NCBI RefSeq assembly: GCF_020171625.1
Contig: NZ_JAIUZY010000013.1
Span: 62,001 to 126,000 of the forward strand
Origin: Salipiger bermudensis
Lineage (GTDB): Bacteria; Pseudomonadota; Alphaproteobacteria; Rhodobacterales; Rhodobacteraceae
DNA length: 64,000 nt
Direction of reading: 5' to 3'
Below the pieces are notes generated by a model. The model was not told where the DNA came from and made no database searches. It saw nothing but the letters and a program-made list of their open reading frames with translations. The translations under genes were made by a program, and so were the position numbers. Numbering within the stretch: position 1 is the first letter of the stretch; the number at the start of each line of letters is the position of its first letter. Positions 50,953 through 60,479 of this stretch are shown piece after piece.

Positions 50953-51918
50953 ATGGCAATGGACAAGGCACTCGATTCCTATTCTCACGACAGCACTGGC
51001 ATGACCTTCGGCGAATCCGGCGTCGGCCAGATGGCGTCATTCGACCTTATGGCCGACCAGCGTGCGGGCCTGCTGAGCCTGACCCACGAGCGCCGCCGCA
51101 AGGTGCTTCTGACCGCCGCGAAGGTTGCACCGCGCCTCACCGCGCGGCTGCTGGCGAAGCGCTATCTCTGCTCCTCGGCCAATATCGACCGGTCGCGGCT
51201 CTGCGGCGCGGGCAAGGCCGAGTTCCTGCCCTCCGGCGAAGCGGCGGCGGTGCTGCGCCACGCGCCGATGGCCGAGCCCACCGGCCAGCGCATCCTGCTG
51301 GTCCACGGTCATGACGGCAACGTGCGCCAGTTCGGGCGCATGATCCGCGCGCTGCAGAACACCGGTGCCGAGGTCGACGCGCTGCTGCTTCCGGGCCACA
51401 TCGAGCCCGACCGCGACCCGTGCAGCATCGCCGACATCACCCGCGCGATCCTCGACTGTGCCCGGACCCACGGCCCCTATGACGGCGCAATCGCCCATTG
51501 CGTCAGCGCCAACGCCCTCGTCTTCGCGCTTGAGGACGGGCTGGAATGCGGCCGCGTGGTGCTGATCTCGGCGCCGCTCGACCAGCGCAAGCTGCTGCGG
51601 CTCGGCGGTTCCCAGTACGGCCTCGAGGGCACCTGCCTCGAGCAGTTCGTCGACGAGGTCGTCCGTCTCAGCGCCCCATACCCCGCCGAGGCGCCGTGGC
51701 GCGCCATCGCCGAGACGCGCTCCGAGCCGATGCTCGCCGTGCATTCGCGCGACGACTACGCCGCTCCGGCAGAGGATCTCGAGCCGCTGGTGGACGTGTG
51801 GGCCGAGGGGCGCGTCGAGATCTTCGAGAAAGGCGATCACAACTCCATCGTCGCCCAGTCGGAGCCGTTGCAGTGCATCACCGACTTCCTCACCGGTGGC
51901 GACCGCCAGCCCGCCTGA
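50953..51918 (+). CDS. alpha/beta hydrolase-like protein
   Basis: 321 residues. About 100 N-terminal residues of unknown helical sequence precede an alpha/beta-hydrolase core with oxyanion-type LLVHGHDGN, a nucleophile-elbow candidate AHCVSANALV (Ser in place of the usual G-x-S-x-G context), an acid in VHSRDDYAAP and catalytic His in GDHNSIV. Substrate unknown. The 271-bp upstream region 50682-50952 shows AT-rich promoter-like sequence near 50850 but no gene. It precedes the xdh operon by 208 bp. Confidence 0.8.
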   Translation: MAMDKALDSYSHDSTGMTFGESGVGQMASFDLMADQRAGLLSLTHERRRKVLLTAAKVAPRLTARLLAKRYLCSSANIDRSRLCGAGKAEFLPSGEAAAVLRHAPMAEPTGQRILLVHGHDGNVRQFGRMIRALQNTGAEVDALLLPGHIEPDRDPCSIADITRAILDCARTHGPYDGAIAHCVSANALVFALEDGLECGRVVLISAPLDQRKLLRLGGSQYGLEGTCLEQFVDEVVRLSAPYPAEAPWRAIAETRSEPMLAVHSRDDYAAPAEDLEPLVDVWAEGRVEIFEKGDHNSIVAQSEPLQCITDFLTGGDRQPA

Positions 51919-52126
51919 GGCGGCGCCGGCGGCTGCCCTGACCGCAGAGCGTGACGCCATGTTCGGCGGCGCTCGCGGCCCATCTGCCTCGCAAACGGGC
52001 ATTTTCCTCTTGCCAAGCGGGAAACCCGGCACCTAGCCTGTAGCGGATCAATAAAGGTCCGCACGCTTTCTACGCCGCATCGAGGGTGTGCACGACAGGG
52101 ACGGGGTATCGCGGCGGGTTCTTCAT

Positions 52127-53509
52127 ATGGATATCTGCTTTCTTCTGAACGGGGAAAGAGTGGAGCTGCGCGGCGTGTCCCCGACGCGCACGGCTCTCGA
52201 CTGGCTGCGCGAGGACCGCGGCCTCGGCGGCACCAAGGAAGGTTGCAACGAGGGCGATTGCGGCGCGTGCACGGTGATGGTCACCGACGCGCGCGGCTCG
52301 CGCGCCCTCAACGCCTGCATCCTGTTCCTGCCGCAGTTGCACGGGAAGGCGCTGCGCACCGTCGAGGGGCTTGCGGGCCCCGATGGCAGCCTGCACCCGG
52401 TGCAGGAGGCGATGGTCACGCATCACGGTTCGCAATGCGGCTTCTGCACGCCGGGCTTCGTCGTCTCGATGGCCAAGGCGCACAAGGTCGGCGACACCCA
52501 TCACGATGACGCGCTCGCGGGCAACCTGTGCCGCTGCACCGGCTACGCGCCCATCGTGCGCGCCGCCGAGGCCGCGGCCGAGGCGCCGGTGCCTGACTGG
52601 ATGGAAGAGCCGGCGCTTCCCGAGGTGGCCGGGCAGGTCTCCTCTGCCGATCTCAGTGCGCATTCGCCCTCGACCAGCGACGAGCTGGCCGAGCTGATCG
52701 CCAAGCACCCCTCGGCCACCATCGTCGCCGGTGCCACCGATGTCGGGCTGTGGGTCACCAAGCAGCTGCGCGAGCTGCCGGAGGTGATCTTCCTCAACCG
52801 ATGCGAGGACCTGCAGCAGATCGAGGTCACCGATGAGGCCATCCGGATCGGGGCGGGCGTCACCATGGACCGGATGCTCGATCTGATGCGCGAGCACTTC
52901 CCCAGCTATGCCGGGATGCTGCGCCGCTACGGCTCGGCGCAGGTGCGCGCCGCCGCCACCCTCGGCGGCAACATCGCCAACGGCTCGCCGATCGGGGACA
53001 ACCCGCCGGCGCTGATCGCGCTGGGCGCGCGCCTGCACCTGCGCTTCCGCGACACGCGGCGCGAGATGGCGCTGGAGGACTTCTTCCTCGACTACGGCAA
53101 GCAGGATCGCTACCCGGGCGAGTTCGTCGAGGCGGTGTCGATCCCGCGCCAGCCCGACCGGCTGAAGGTCTACAAGCTGTCGAAACGCTTCGATCAGGAC
53201 ATCTCGGCAGTCTGCGGGGCGTTCAACGTCACCGTCGAGGACGGCAAGGTCGCCAGCGCCCGCATCGCGTTCGGCGGCATGGCGGGCATTCCCAAACGCG
53301 CCGCCGCGGTCGAGGCGGCACTGACTGGCAAACCGTGGAACGACGAGACGGTGGTCGCCGCGTGGGACGCGTGGGAGCAGGATTTCTCGCCGCTTTCGGA
53401 CATGCGGGCGAGCGCCTCCTACCGGCTCGTCGCGGCGCGCAACATGCTGACCCGCTGCCTGCTCGAGGACATGGGCGCGGCCACCGATGTGCGGGAGGTG
53501 CGGGCATGA
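52127..53509 (+). CDS. xdhA: xanthine dehydrogenase small subunit XdhA (2Fe-2S and FAD)
   Basis: Electron-transfer subunit for oxidation of hypoxanthine and xanthine to urate. 460 residues. The first [2Fe-2S] uses C40, C45, C48 and C64 ([12 protein letters not shown]); the second uses C104, C107, C135 and C137 ([16 protein letters not shown]). The FAD domain begins near 185, with [20 protein letters not shown] and [20 protein letters not shown]. The ATG at 52127 fits the family N-terminus. The stop overlaps the xdhB start by 4 nt. Confidence 0.96.
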   Translation: MDICFLLNGERVELRGVSPTRTALDWLREDRGLGGTKEGCNEGDCGACTVMVTDARGSRALNACILFLPQLHGKALRTVEGLAGPDGSLHPVQEAMVTHHGSQCGFCTPGFVVSMAKAHKVGDTHHDDALAGNLCRCTGYAPIVRAAEAAAEAPVPDWMEEPALPEVAGQVSSADLSAHSPSTSDELAELIAKHPSATIVAGATDVGLWVTKQLRELPEVIFLNRCEDLQQIEVTDEAIRIGAGVTMDRMLDLMREHFPSYAGMLRRYGSAQVRAAATLGGNIANGSPIGDNPPALIALGARLHLRFRDTRREMALEDFFLDYGKQDRYPGEFVEAVSIPRQPDRLKVYKLSKRFDQDISAVCGAFNVTVEDGKVASARIAFGGMAGIPKRAAAVEAALTGKPWNDETVVAAWDAWEQDFSPLSDMRASASYRLVAARNMLTRCLLEDMGAATDVREVRA

Positions 53510-55962
53510 GTGTTACGAAACCGCTGCCGCATGACGCGGCGCCGCTGCATGTCACCGGCAAGGCGCGCTATATCGACGATATCCCGGTGCCGCCGGGCTG
53601 CCTGCACATGGCGTTCGGCCTGTCGGAGATCGCCTCGGGCCGGATCCGCGAGATCGACCTCTCCGAAGTGCGCCGCGCGCCGGGGGTGGTGAAAGTCTGG
53701 GAGGCCAAGGACCTGCCGTCGGATTGCGACTGCTCGCCCTCGCTGCATGACGAGCCGCTGCTGTCGGGCGCCTCGGTGCATTACGTCGGCCAGCCGGTCT
53801 TCATGGTCGCGGCCACGAGCCACCTTGCCGCCCGCAAGGCGGTGCGCAAGGCCAAGATCACCTACCAGCCACGCGATGCGGTGCTGACGGTCGACGAAGC
53901 GATGGCCGCCGACAGCCGCTTCGAGGATGGCCCCCGGATCTGGGAGAAGGGCGATGCCGACGCGGCGATCGCCGAGGCGCCGCACACGGTCTCGGGCACG
54001 ATCGAGATGGGCGGGCAGGAGCATTTCTACCTCGAGGGGCAGGCCGCGCTGGTGCTGCCGCAGGAAAACGGCGACCTGCTGGTGCACAGCTCGACCCAGC
54101 ACCCGAGCGAGATTCAGCACAAGGTCGCGCACGCGCTGCACCTGCCGATGCATGGCGTGCGGGTCGAGACCCGGCGCATGGGCGGTGGCTTCGGCGGCAA
54201 GGAAAGCCAGGGCAACGCGCTGGCCATCGCCTGCGCCGTAGCCGCGGCGGAGACCGGACGGCCCGCCAAGATGCGCTATGACCGCGACGACGACATGGTG
54301 ATCACCGGCAAGCGCCACGATTTCCGCATCGAGTACAGCGCCGGTTTCGACGGCGAGGGGCGCCTGACCGGCGTGGATTTCGTGCACTACGCCCGCTGCG
54401 GCTGGGCGCAGGACCTGTCGCTGCCGGTGGCGGACCGGGCCATGCTGCACTCGGACAACGCCTATGACATTCCCAGCCTGCGGGTCGAGAGCCACCGGCT
54501 GAAGACCAACACCCAGAGCGCCACCGCCTATCGCGGCTTTGGCGGGCCGCAGGGGATGCTCGGGATCGAGCGGGTGCTCGACCACGTCGCCCACGCCTTG
54601 GGGCGCGACCCGCTCGAGATCCGGCGGGTCAACTACTATGCCGATGCCGACGCGGCGGAGAACGCGGACGGGGGGCTGTCTGCCCCCCGGGCGCCTGCGG
54701 AGCAGGCACCTCCCCCCGAGGATATTTCCGGCCAGAAGAAACAGGCGGCCTCGGAGGAGGACCTGACCTCGCGCGGGGCGGTGTCGAGCCTGCCCGAAGG
54801 GCCCGTGCCCGGCGTGCCGTCGGACAAGCAGGTGACGCATTACGGCCAGCCGGTGGAGGATTTCATCCTCGGCGATCTGACCGGGCGGCTGGCCGAGAGC
54901 TGCGATTACGCGGCGCGGCGCGCGGCGGTGGCCCGGTGGAACGCGGACACGCCGCTGCTGAAGCGGGGCATCGCGCTGACGCCGGTGAAGTTCGGCATTT
55001 CCTTCACGCTCACCCATCTCAATCAGGCGGGCGCGCTGGTGCATGTCTATCAGGACGGCTCGGTCACGCTGAACCATGGCGGCACGGAGATGGGGCAGGG
55101 CCTGTTCCAGAAGGTGGCGCAGGTGGCGGCGGCGCGGTTCGGCCTGCCGCTCGACCGGGTGCGGATCACCGCGACCGATACCGCCAAGGTGCCCAATACC
55201 TCGGCCACGGCGGCCTCGTCGGGCTCGGACCTGAACGGCATGGCGGTGAAGGCCGCCTGCGACACCATCCGCGACCGCATGGCCGAGCATCTGGCAGGGC
55301 TTTTCCAGGCCAAGGCCTCGGAGGTCGTCTTTGCCGGGGGCGAGGTCACGGTCGGCACCGAGACGCTGAGCTTCGCGCAGGCGGCCAAGCTCTGCTACGA
55401 GGGCCGGGTGAGCCTGTCGTCGACCGGGTTCTACAAGACCCCGAAGGTGGCGTGGGACCGGATCAGGGGGCAGGGGCGCCCGTTCTTCTATTTCGCCTAC
55501 GGCGCGGCCTGCACCGAGGTGGTGCTCGACACGCTGACCGGCGAGTACCGCATCCTGCGCACCGACATCCTGCACGATTGCGGCGCCTCGCTGAACCCGG
55601 CGCTCGACATCGGCCAGATCGAGGGCGGCTACGTGCAGGGCGCCGGCTGGCTGACCACCGAGGAGCTGGTCTGGGACGGCGAGGGGCGGCTGCGCACCCA
55701 TGCGCCCTCGACCTACAAGATCCCGGCCTGTTCCGACCGGCCCGAGATCTTCAACGTGGCGCTGTGGGAGGGGCGCAACCCCGAGGAGACGATCTATCGC
55801 TCCAAGGCGGTGGGCGAGCCGCCGTTCATGCTGGGAATCTCTGTGTTCTTTGCGCTGTCGGACGCGGTGGCGGCCTGCGGCACGCGCTACCCGGCGCTCG
55901 ATGCGCCCGCGACGCCCGAGCGGGTGCTCATGGCGATCCGGAAGGTGCGCGATGAGCTTTGA
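53506..55962 (+). CDS. xdhB: xanthine dehydrogenase large subunit XdhB (molybdopterin)
   Basis: Molybdenum-cofactor subunit. 818 residues, about 40 longer than the Rhodobacter-type subunit as I remember it. Motifs include [57 protein letters not shown] and the catalytic Glu in [13 protein letters not shown]. Residues about 388-414 are encoded by a dispersed intergenic repeat (see the repeat at 54669) and form a Pro/Ala/Glu-rich stretch in a linker before [20 protein letters not shown]. The frame stays open and the motifs on both sides are intact, so the enzyme is probably functional. It overlaps xdhC by 11 nt. Confidence 0.96.
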   Translation: MSVTKPLPHDAAPLHVTGKARYIDDIPVPPGCLHMAFGLSEIASGRIREIDLSEVRRAPGVVKVWEAKDLPSDCDCSPSLHDEPLLSGASVHYVGQPVFMVAATSHLAARKAVRKAKITYQPRDAVLTVDEAMAADSRFEDGPRIWEKGDADAAIAEAPHTVSGTIEMGGQEHFYLEGQAALVLPQENGDLLVHSSTQHPSEIQHKVAHALHLPMHGVRVETRRMGGGFGGKESQGNALAIACAVAAAETGRPAKMRYDRDDDMVITGKRHDFRIEYSAGFDGEGRLTGVDFVHYARCGWAQDLSLPVADRAMLHSDNAYDIPSLRVESHRLKTNTQSATAYRGFGGPQGMLGIERVLDHVAHALGRDPLEIRRVNYYADADAAENADGGLSAPRAPAEQAPPPEDISGQKKQAASEEDLTSRGAVSSLPEGPVPGVPSDKQVTHYGQPVEDFILGDLTGRLAESCDYAARRAAVARWNADTPLLKRGIALTPVKFGISFTLTHLNQAGALVHVYQDGSVTLNHGGTEMGQGLFQKVAQVAAARFGLPLDRVRITATDTAKVPNTSATAASSGSDLNGMAVKAACDTIRDRMAEHLAGLFQAKASEVVFAGGEVTVGTETLSFAQAAKLCYEGRVSLSSTGFYKTPKVAWDRIRGQGRPFFYFAYGAACTEVVLDTLTGEYRILRTDILHDCGASLNPALDIGQIEGGYVQGAGWLTTEELVWDGEGRLRTHAPSTYKIPACSDRPEIFNVALWEGRNPEETIYRSKAVGEPPFMLGISVFFALSDAVAACGTRYPALDAPATPERVLMAIRKVRDEL
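54669..54745 (+). repeat. dispersed repeat element in frame within xdhB
   Basis: 77-nt copy of the family at 46783-46848. Order: hairpin GGGGGGC-TGTCT-GCCCCCC (54670-54688), hairpin GCCTGC-GGA-GCAGGC (54693-54707), then CTCCCCCCGAGGATATTT and GGCCAGAAGAAACAGG. The 46.8 kb copy has the same order with different stem bases. It adds no stop and preserves the xdhB frame. Confidence 0.8.
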
Positions 55963-56902
55963 CCTGGAGGACCTGCGGCGCGCGGTGGACCGGCACGGGC
56001 GGGTGGCGCGCGTGGTGGTGGCCGAGGTGGCGGGCTCGGTGCCGCGCGGACCGGGCACGGCGATGCTGGTCTGGGCCGAGGGCGAGAGGCTGGCGCAGTT
56101 CGGCACCATCGGCGGCGGTGCGCTGGAGCTGACCGCGGCGCAGGCGGCGCTGCGCCACGAGGGACTGACACGGCATCCCCTGGGGCCATCCCTGGGGCAA
56201 TGCTGCGGCGGCGCGGTGGTGCTGTTGACCGAGCATTTCGATGCCGAGCGCGCCGCGGCGCTCGACGGCCAGGAGGTGATCGCGCGCGGGCCGGGGGAGA
56301 TGCCTCTGGCGGTGCGGCGCCTGCTCGACCGGGCGCGGGGGCAGGGGGCGCAGCCCGAGCCGCAGCTCGTGCAGGGCTGGATGGTCGAGCCAGTTGCGCG
56401 GGCCGACCGGCAGCTCTGGATCTGGGGCGCGGGCCATGTCGGGCGCGCGGTGGTGGCGACGCTGGCGCCTCTGCCGAAGCTGGCGATTACTTGGGTCGAC
56501 ACCGCGCCGGAGCGGTTTCCCGCGGAGGTGCCCGAGGGGGTCACGGTGCTGCCGGCGGCGCAGCCGGAGCGGCTGGTGCGCCACGCGCCCGAGAGCGCCG
56601 AGCACCTGATCCTGACCTACAGCCACGAGATCGATTTCGCGCTGTGCCACGCGCTGCTCGGGCATGGGTTTGGCTTTGCCGGTCTGATCGGGTCCGAGAC
56701 GAAATGGGCGCGGTTCCGCAAGCGATTGCAGACTCTGGGTCACACGGATGCCCGGATTGCGCGCATCTGCTGCCCAATTGGGCAAAAATCCTATGGCAAG
56801 CATCCTCAGGCCATTGCCATCGGGGTGGCTGCGCATCTACTGAACCGTGAAACAGGGGACAGACAGGCGTGGCAGACACACTTCTCAGCATCCGGGGCCT
56901 GA
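55952..56902 (+). CDS. xdhC: xanthine dehydrogenase accessory protein XdhC
   Basis: Binds molybdenum cofactor, promotes its sulfuration and inserts it into XdhB. 316 residues. N-terminal AEVAGSVPRGPGTAMLVWAE and the conserved GTIGGGALEL and GQCCGGAVVLL motifs; the C-terminal Rossmann domain has LWIWGAGHVGRAVVATLAPL and LIGSETKWARFRKRL. It overlaps the ABC ATPase gene that follows by 34 nt, linking enzyme maturation and transporter in one transcript. Confidence 0.95.
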   Translation: MSFDLEDLRRAVDRHGRVARVVVAEVAGSVPRGPGTAMLVWAEGERLAQFGTIGGGALELTAAQAALRHEGLTRHPLGPSLGQCCGGAVVLLTEHFDAERAAALDGQEVIARGPGEMPLAVRRLLDRARGQGAQPEPQLVQGWMVEPVARADRQLWIWGAGHVGRAVVATLAPLPKLAITWVDTAPERFPAEVPEGVTVLPAAQPERLVRHAPESAEHLILTYSHEIDFALCHALLGHGFGFAGLIGSETKWARFRKRLQTLGHTDARIARICCPIGQKSYGKHPQAIAIGVAAHLLNRETGDRQAWQTHFSASGA

Positions 56903-58392
56903 CCAAGGCCTATCCGGGCGTCGTGGCCAATGACGACGTGTCGTTCGACATCCAGAAGGGCGAGATCCACGCGCTGCTCGGCGAGAACGGCGCCGGCAAG
57001 TCGACATTGGTGAAGATGATCTTCGGGCTGGTCGCCCCCGATCGCGGCGAGATGCTGCTCGACGGCGCCGCCTACACGCCCGGGCGGCCATCGGACGCGC
57101 GCCGGGCCGGCGTGGCGATGGTGTTCCAGCATTTCTCGCTCTTCGAGGCGCTGGACGTGGCCGAGAACGTGGCGCTGGGCATGGAGAATCCTCCCAAGCG
57201 CCGCGATCTGGCGCGGCAGATCCGCGAGGTGTCGGAGACCTACGGGCTGCCGCTCGATCCCGCGCGCACGGTGGGCACGCTGTCGGCGGGCGAGCGCCAG
57301 CGGGTCGAGATCATCCGCTGCCTGTTGCAGCACCCGCGCCTCCTGATCATGGACGAGCCGACCTCGGTGCTGACGCCGCAGGAGGTGGAGATCCTGTTCC
57401 AGACGCTGGCCAAGCTGAGGGCGGAGGGCACGTCGATCCTCTATATCTCGCACAAGCTCGAAGAGATCCGCACGCTGTGCGATGAGGCGACGATCCTTCG
57501 GCTGGGCCAGAATGTCGGGACCTGCACGCCGCGCGAGGTCACCGCGCGTCAGATGGCCGAGATGATGGTGGGCGCGAGCTTTGCCGCGCCCGAGGCGCGC
57601 CGCGGGGAGACCGGCGCCGTGCTGCTCAGGTGCGAGGCGCTGTCGATGCCGGCGCCGGGCGCCTTCGGAACGCCGCTGCGGGACATCTCGTTCGAAGTGC
57701 GGGCGGGCGAGGTGCTGGGCATCGGCGGTGTCGCCGGCAACGGGCAGGACGAGCTGCTGATGGCGCTTTCGGGCGAGCGGCTGGCGCCCAAGGGGGCGAT
57801 CTGGTTCAAGGACGAGGATATCAGCCGGGCCGGGCCGGTGGCGCGCCGCGATGCAGGGCTGTTGTCGGGGCCGGAGGAGCGGCTGGGCCACGCCGCGGCG
57901 CCGAACATGAGCCTGACGGAGAACGGCGTGCTGACCGCGGCGCGGCGCAAGGCGCTGGTGTCGAACGGGTTCATCGACTGGGGCCGGGCCACGGGCTTCG
58001 CCGAGGAGGTGATCGAGCGCTTCGACGTGCGCACGCCCGGGCCGGGCACGGCGGCGCGCGCGCTGTCGGGCGGCAATCTGCAGAAATACGTGGTCGGCCG
58101 CGAGATCCAGCAGGATCCGGATGTCTTCGTGGTCAACCAGCCGACCTGGGGCGTGGACGCGGCGGCGGCGGCGGCGATCCGCCAGGCGCTGCTGGATCTC
58201 GCGGCCAAGGGAGCCGCGATCATCTGCATCAGCCAGGATCTGGACGAGTTGATGGAAATCTCCGACCGCTTCGGGGCGCTCAACGAGGGGCGTCTGTCGC
58301 CGACCCGCCCCGTGAGCGAGCTGGATATCGAAAAGATCGGCCTGATGATGGGCGGTGCGCATGACATGGAGGTGGCCCATGTGGACGGCTGA
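56869..58392 (+). CDS. BMP-type ABC transporter ATP-binding protein (purine/nucleoside family)
   Basis: 507-residue duplicated ATPase of the simple-sugar/nucleoside class. The first domain has Walker A GENGAGKST, signature LSAGERQRVEI and Walker B LLIMDEPTSVLT. The second domain is degenerate as usual for this class (GGVAGNGQDELL, signature LSGGNLQKYVVGRE, and NQPTWGVD in place of DEP). The GTG start at 56869 lies inside the xdhC end. Substrate is inferred as purine from the xdh context. Confidence 0.93.
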   Translation: MADTLLSIRGLTKAYPGVVANDDVSFDIQKGEIHALLGENGAGKSTLVKMIFGLVAPDRGEMLLDGAAYTPGRPSDARRAGVAMVFQHFSLFEALDVAENVALGMENPPKRRDLARQIREVSETYGLPLDPARTVGTLSAGERQRVEIIRCLLQHPRLLIMDEPTSVLTPQEVEILFQTLAKLRAEGTSILYISHKLEEIRTLCDEATILRLGQNVGTCTPREVTARQMAEMMVGASFAAPEARRGETGAVLLRCEALSMPAPGAFGTPLRDISFEVRAGEVLGIGGVAGNGQDELLMALSGERLAPKGAIWFKDEDISRAGPVARRDAGLLSGPEERLGHAAAPNMSLTENGVLTAARRKALVSNGFIDWGRATGFAEEVIERFDVRTPGPGTAARALSGGNLQKYVVGREIQQDPDVFVVNQPTWGVDAAAAAAIRQALLDLAAKGAAIICISQDLDELMEISDRFGALNEGRLSPTRPVSELDIEKIGLMMGGAHDMEVAHVDG

Positions 58393-58398
58393 CCGCAG

Positions 58399-58466
58399 CA
58401 GAGTTTTCGTTCGAAAACTCTGTGACCCGATGGGGGAAGCGAAGATTTTTCCTGTGAAAAATCTTC
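58399..58466 (+). repeat. two AT-rich hairpins between ATPase and permease genes
   Basis: Perfect 10-bp stem CAGAGTTTTC / GAAAACTCTG (loop GTTC, 58399-58422) and perfect 10-bp stem GAAGATTTTT / AAAAATCTTC (loop CCTGTG, 58441-58466). They occupy the only sizeable gap in the operon and strikingly differ in composition from the GC-rich flanks. They could tune the mRNA level of ATPase against permeases by attenuation or RNA stability (inference). Confidence 0.75.
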
Positions 58467-58479
58467 TGGAGGCGCGCGC

Positions 58480-59565
58480 ATGATCCGGCTGGAAAGACGC
58501 CCGCAGCCCTCGACGCTCTGGACCGCGCTGACGCCGGTGCTGGCGGTGCTGCTGACGATGATCGTGGGCGGCATCATGTTCGCCGCGCTCGGCAAGCCGC
58601 CGCTCGAGGCGATCCGCACGATCTTCTGGGATCCGCTGTTTCACCCGCAATTCGCCTCCTACTCGCGGCCGCAGCTGCTGGTAAAGGCCGGGCCGCTGAT
58701 CCTGATCGCCATCGGTCTCTCGGTGGGCTTCCGGGCGGGGATCTGGAACATCGGGGCCGAGGGGCAGTACATCATGGGCGCGGTGATCGGCGCGGCGGTG
58801 GGGCTGGCCTTCTACCCGTCAGACAGCGTGCTGCTGTTTCCGCTGATGGTGGTGGCGGGGGCGCTTGGTGGCTGGCTCTGGGCGATGATCCCGGCGCTGC
58901 TCAAGACCCGCTTCGGCACCAACGAGATCCTCGTCTCGCTGATGCTGGTCTACGTGGCCGAGAACATCCTCGCCTCGGCCTCCTCGAGCTGGCTGCGCAA
59001 CCCGGAGGGGCAGGGCTTTCCGGGCTCGCGCAACTTCAAGCAATGGCCGGCGGTGTTCAACGACGAGCTGATCGCCAACACCGGGATGCACTGGGGCGTG
59101 GTCGCGGCCTTCATCGCGGTGATCGGCGCCTACGTCCTGATGGCGCGCCACATCCAGGGCTTCAACATCCGCCTCACCGGCGAGGCCCCGCGGGCGGCGC
59201 GCTTCTCGGGGGTGAACCCGGCGCGCATCGTGCTGCTCTGCCTCGGTGTATCGGGGGCGCTGGCCGGCATGGCCGGGCTGTTCGAGGTCACCGGGCCGGC
59301 GGGCCAGATCAGCATCGATTTCGGCTCGGGCTACGGCTTTACCGCGATCATCGTGGCCTTTCTCGGACGGCTGAACCCGTTCGGGATCCTGCTGGCCGGG
59401 TTGCTGATGGCGCTGACCTATATCGGCGGTGAGCTGGCGCAGCTCATGCTCGGCCTGCCGGGCGCGTCGATCCAGCTGTTCCAGGGGATGTTGCTGTTCT
59501 TCCTGCTCGCCACCGACGTGTTCACGAATTTCCGCATCCGCTTTGTCGGACGGGAGGTGGCCTGA
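58480..59565 (+). CDS. BMP-type ABC transporter permease (1)
   Basis: 361-residue permease with 8-10 transmembrane helices. The BPD_transp_2 signature appears as GFRAGIWNIGAEGQYIMGAV and SVALFG-like loop KTRFGTNEILVSLMLVYVAE. It ends with a helix-rich LGLPGASIQLFQGMLLFFL. CTGGAGGC precedes the ATG. The stop overlaps the next start by one base (TGATGG). Confidence 0.93.
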   Translation: MIRLERRPQPSTLWTALTPVLAVLLTMIVGGIMFAALGKPPLEAIRTIFWDPLFHPQFASYSRPQLLVKAGPLILIAIGLSVGFRAGIWNIGAEGQYIMGAVIGAAVGLAFYPSDSVLLFPLMVVAGALGGWLWAMIPALLKTRFGTNEILVSLMLVYVAENILASASSSWLRNPEGQGFPGSRNFKQWPAVFNDELIANTGMHWGVVAAFIAVIGAYVLMARHIQGFNIRLTGEAPRAARFSGVNPARIVLLCLGVSGALAGMAGLFEVTGPAGQISIDFGSGYGFTAIIVAFLGRLNPFGILLAGLLMALTYIGGELAQLMLGLPGASIQLFQGMLLFFLLATDVFTNFRIRFVGREVA

Positions 59566-60473
59566 TGGATCCCGTTCTTCTCGTCGCCTCGATCATGGTC
59601 TCGGCGACGCCGATCCTGCTGGCGGCCATCGGCGAGCTGGTGACCGAAAAATCCGGGGTGCTGAACCTCGGGGTCGAGGGCATGATGATCACCGGCGCGG
59701 TGATGGGCTTCGCCATCGCCGTCTCGACCGGCTCGCCGGTGCTTGGCTTTCTCGGCGCCGCCGTCGCCTCGGCGGTGCTGTCGCTGAGCTTCGGCCTGCT
59801 GACCCAGTACCTGCTGTCGAACCAGGTCGCGACCGGGCTTGGGCTAACGCTTGTGGGGTTGGGCCTGTCGGCGCTGATCGGCTCGAGCTACGAAGGGCAG
59901 CGCGCGCCGACCCTGCCCAAGCTCGACATCCCCCTGCTGGGCGACATCCCAGTGCTGGGGCGGATGCTGTTCTCGCATGATTTCGTGGTCTACATGAGCC
60001 TTGCGCTGGTCGTCGCGGTTTGGGCGTTCCTCAAGTACACCCGGGCCGGACTGATCCTGCGCGCGGTGGGCGAGAACCACGAAAGCGCCCACGCGCTGGG
60101 GTACAAGGTCGTGCGGGTGCGCATGGCGGCGATCGCCTTCGGCGGTGCCTGCGCCGGGCTCGGTGGCGCCTATGTCAGCCTCGTGCGGGTGCCGCAATGG
60201 ACCGAGGGCATGACCGCCGGGGCCGGCTGGATCGCGCTGGCCATCGTGGTGTTCTCGTCCTGGCGCCCGATCGGGGTGCTCGTGGGCGCCTACCTGTTCG
60301 GCGGTGTCACCGTGATCCAGCTCAACCTTCAGGCCGCGGGCACCACCGTGCCGGTCGAGCTGCTGTCGATGTCGCCCTACCTGATCACCATCCTCGTGCT
60401 GGTCGTCATCTCGGCGCGCGGTGCGCATGGCGCGCCGGGCTCACTCGGCCGGCCGTTCCACGCCAGTTCGTGA
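59565..60473 (+). CDS. BMP-type ABC transporter permease (2)
   Basis: 302-residue permease, second half of the pair. Signature GELVTEKSGVLNLGVEGMMI near the start, the TGLGLTLVGLGLSALIG helix, and AIAFGGACAGLGGAYVSLVR near 190. GGGAGGT precedes the ATG. Confidence 0.93.
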   Translation: MDPVLLVASIMVSATPILLAAIGELVTEKSGVLNLGVEGMMITGAVMGFAIAVSTGSPVLGFLGAAVASAVLSLSFGLLTQYLLSNQVATGLGLTLVGLGLSALIGSSYEGQRAPTLPKLDIPLLGDIPVLGRMLFSHDFVVYMSLALVVAVWAFLKYTRAGLILRAVGENHESAHALGYKVVRVRMAAIAFGGACAGLGGAYVSLVRVPQWTEGMTAGAGWIALAIVVFSSWRPIGVLVGAYLFGGVTVIQLNLQAAGTTVPVELLSMSPYLITILVLVVISARGAHGAPGSLGRPFHASS

Positions 60474-60479
60474 TGCGCC

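Noticed and set aside
53419-56544. Open frame of 1041 codons opposite xdhB and xdhC
   Set aside because: Antisense shadow; it spans three real genes and has no family motif.
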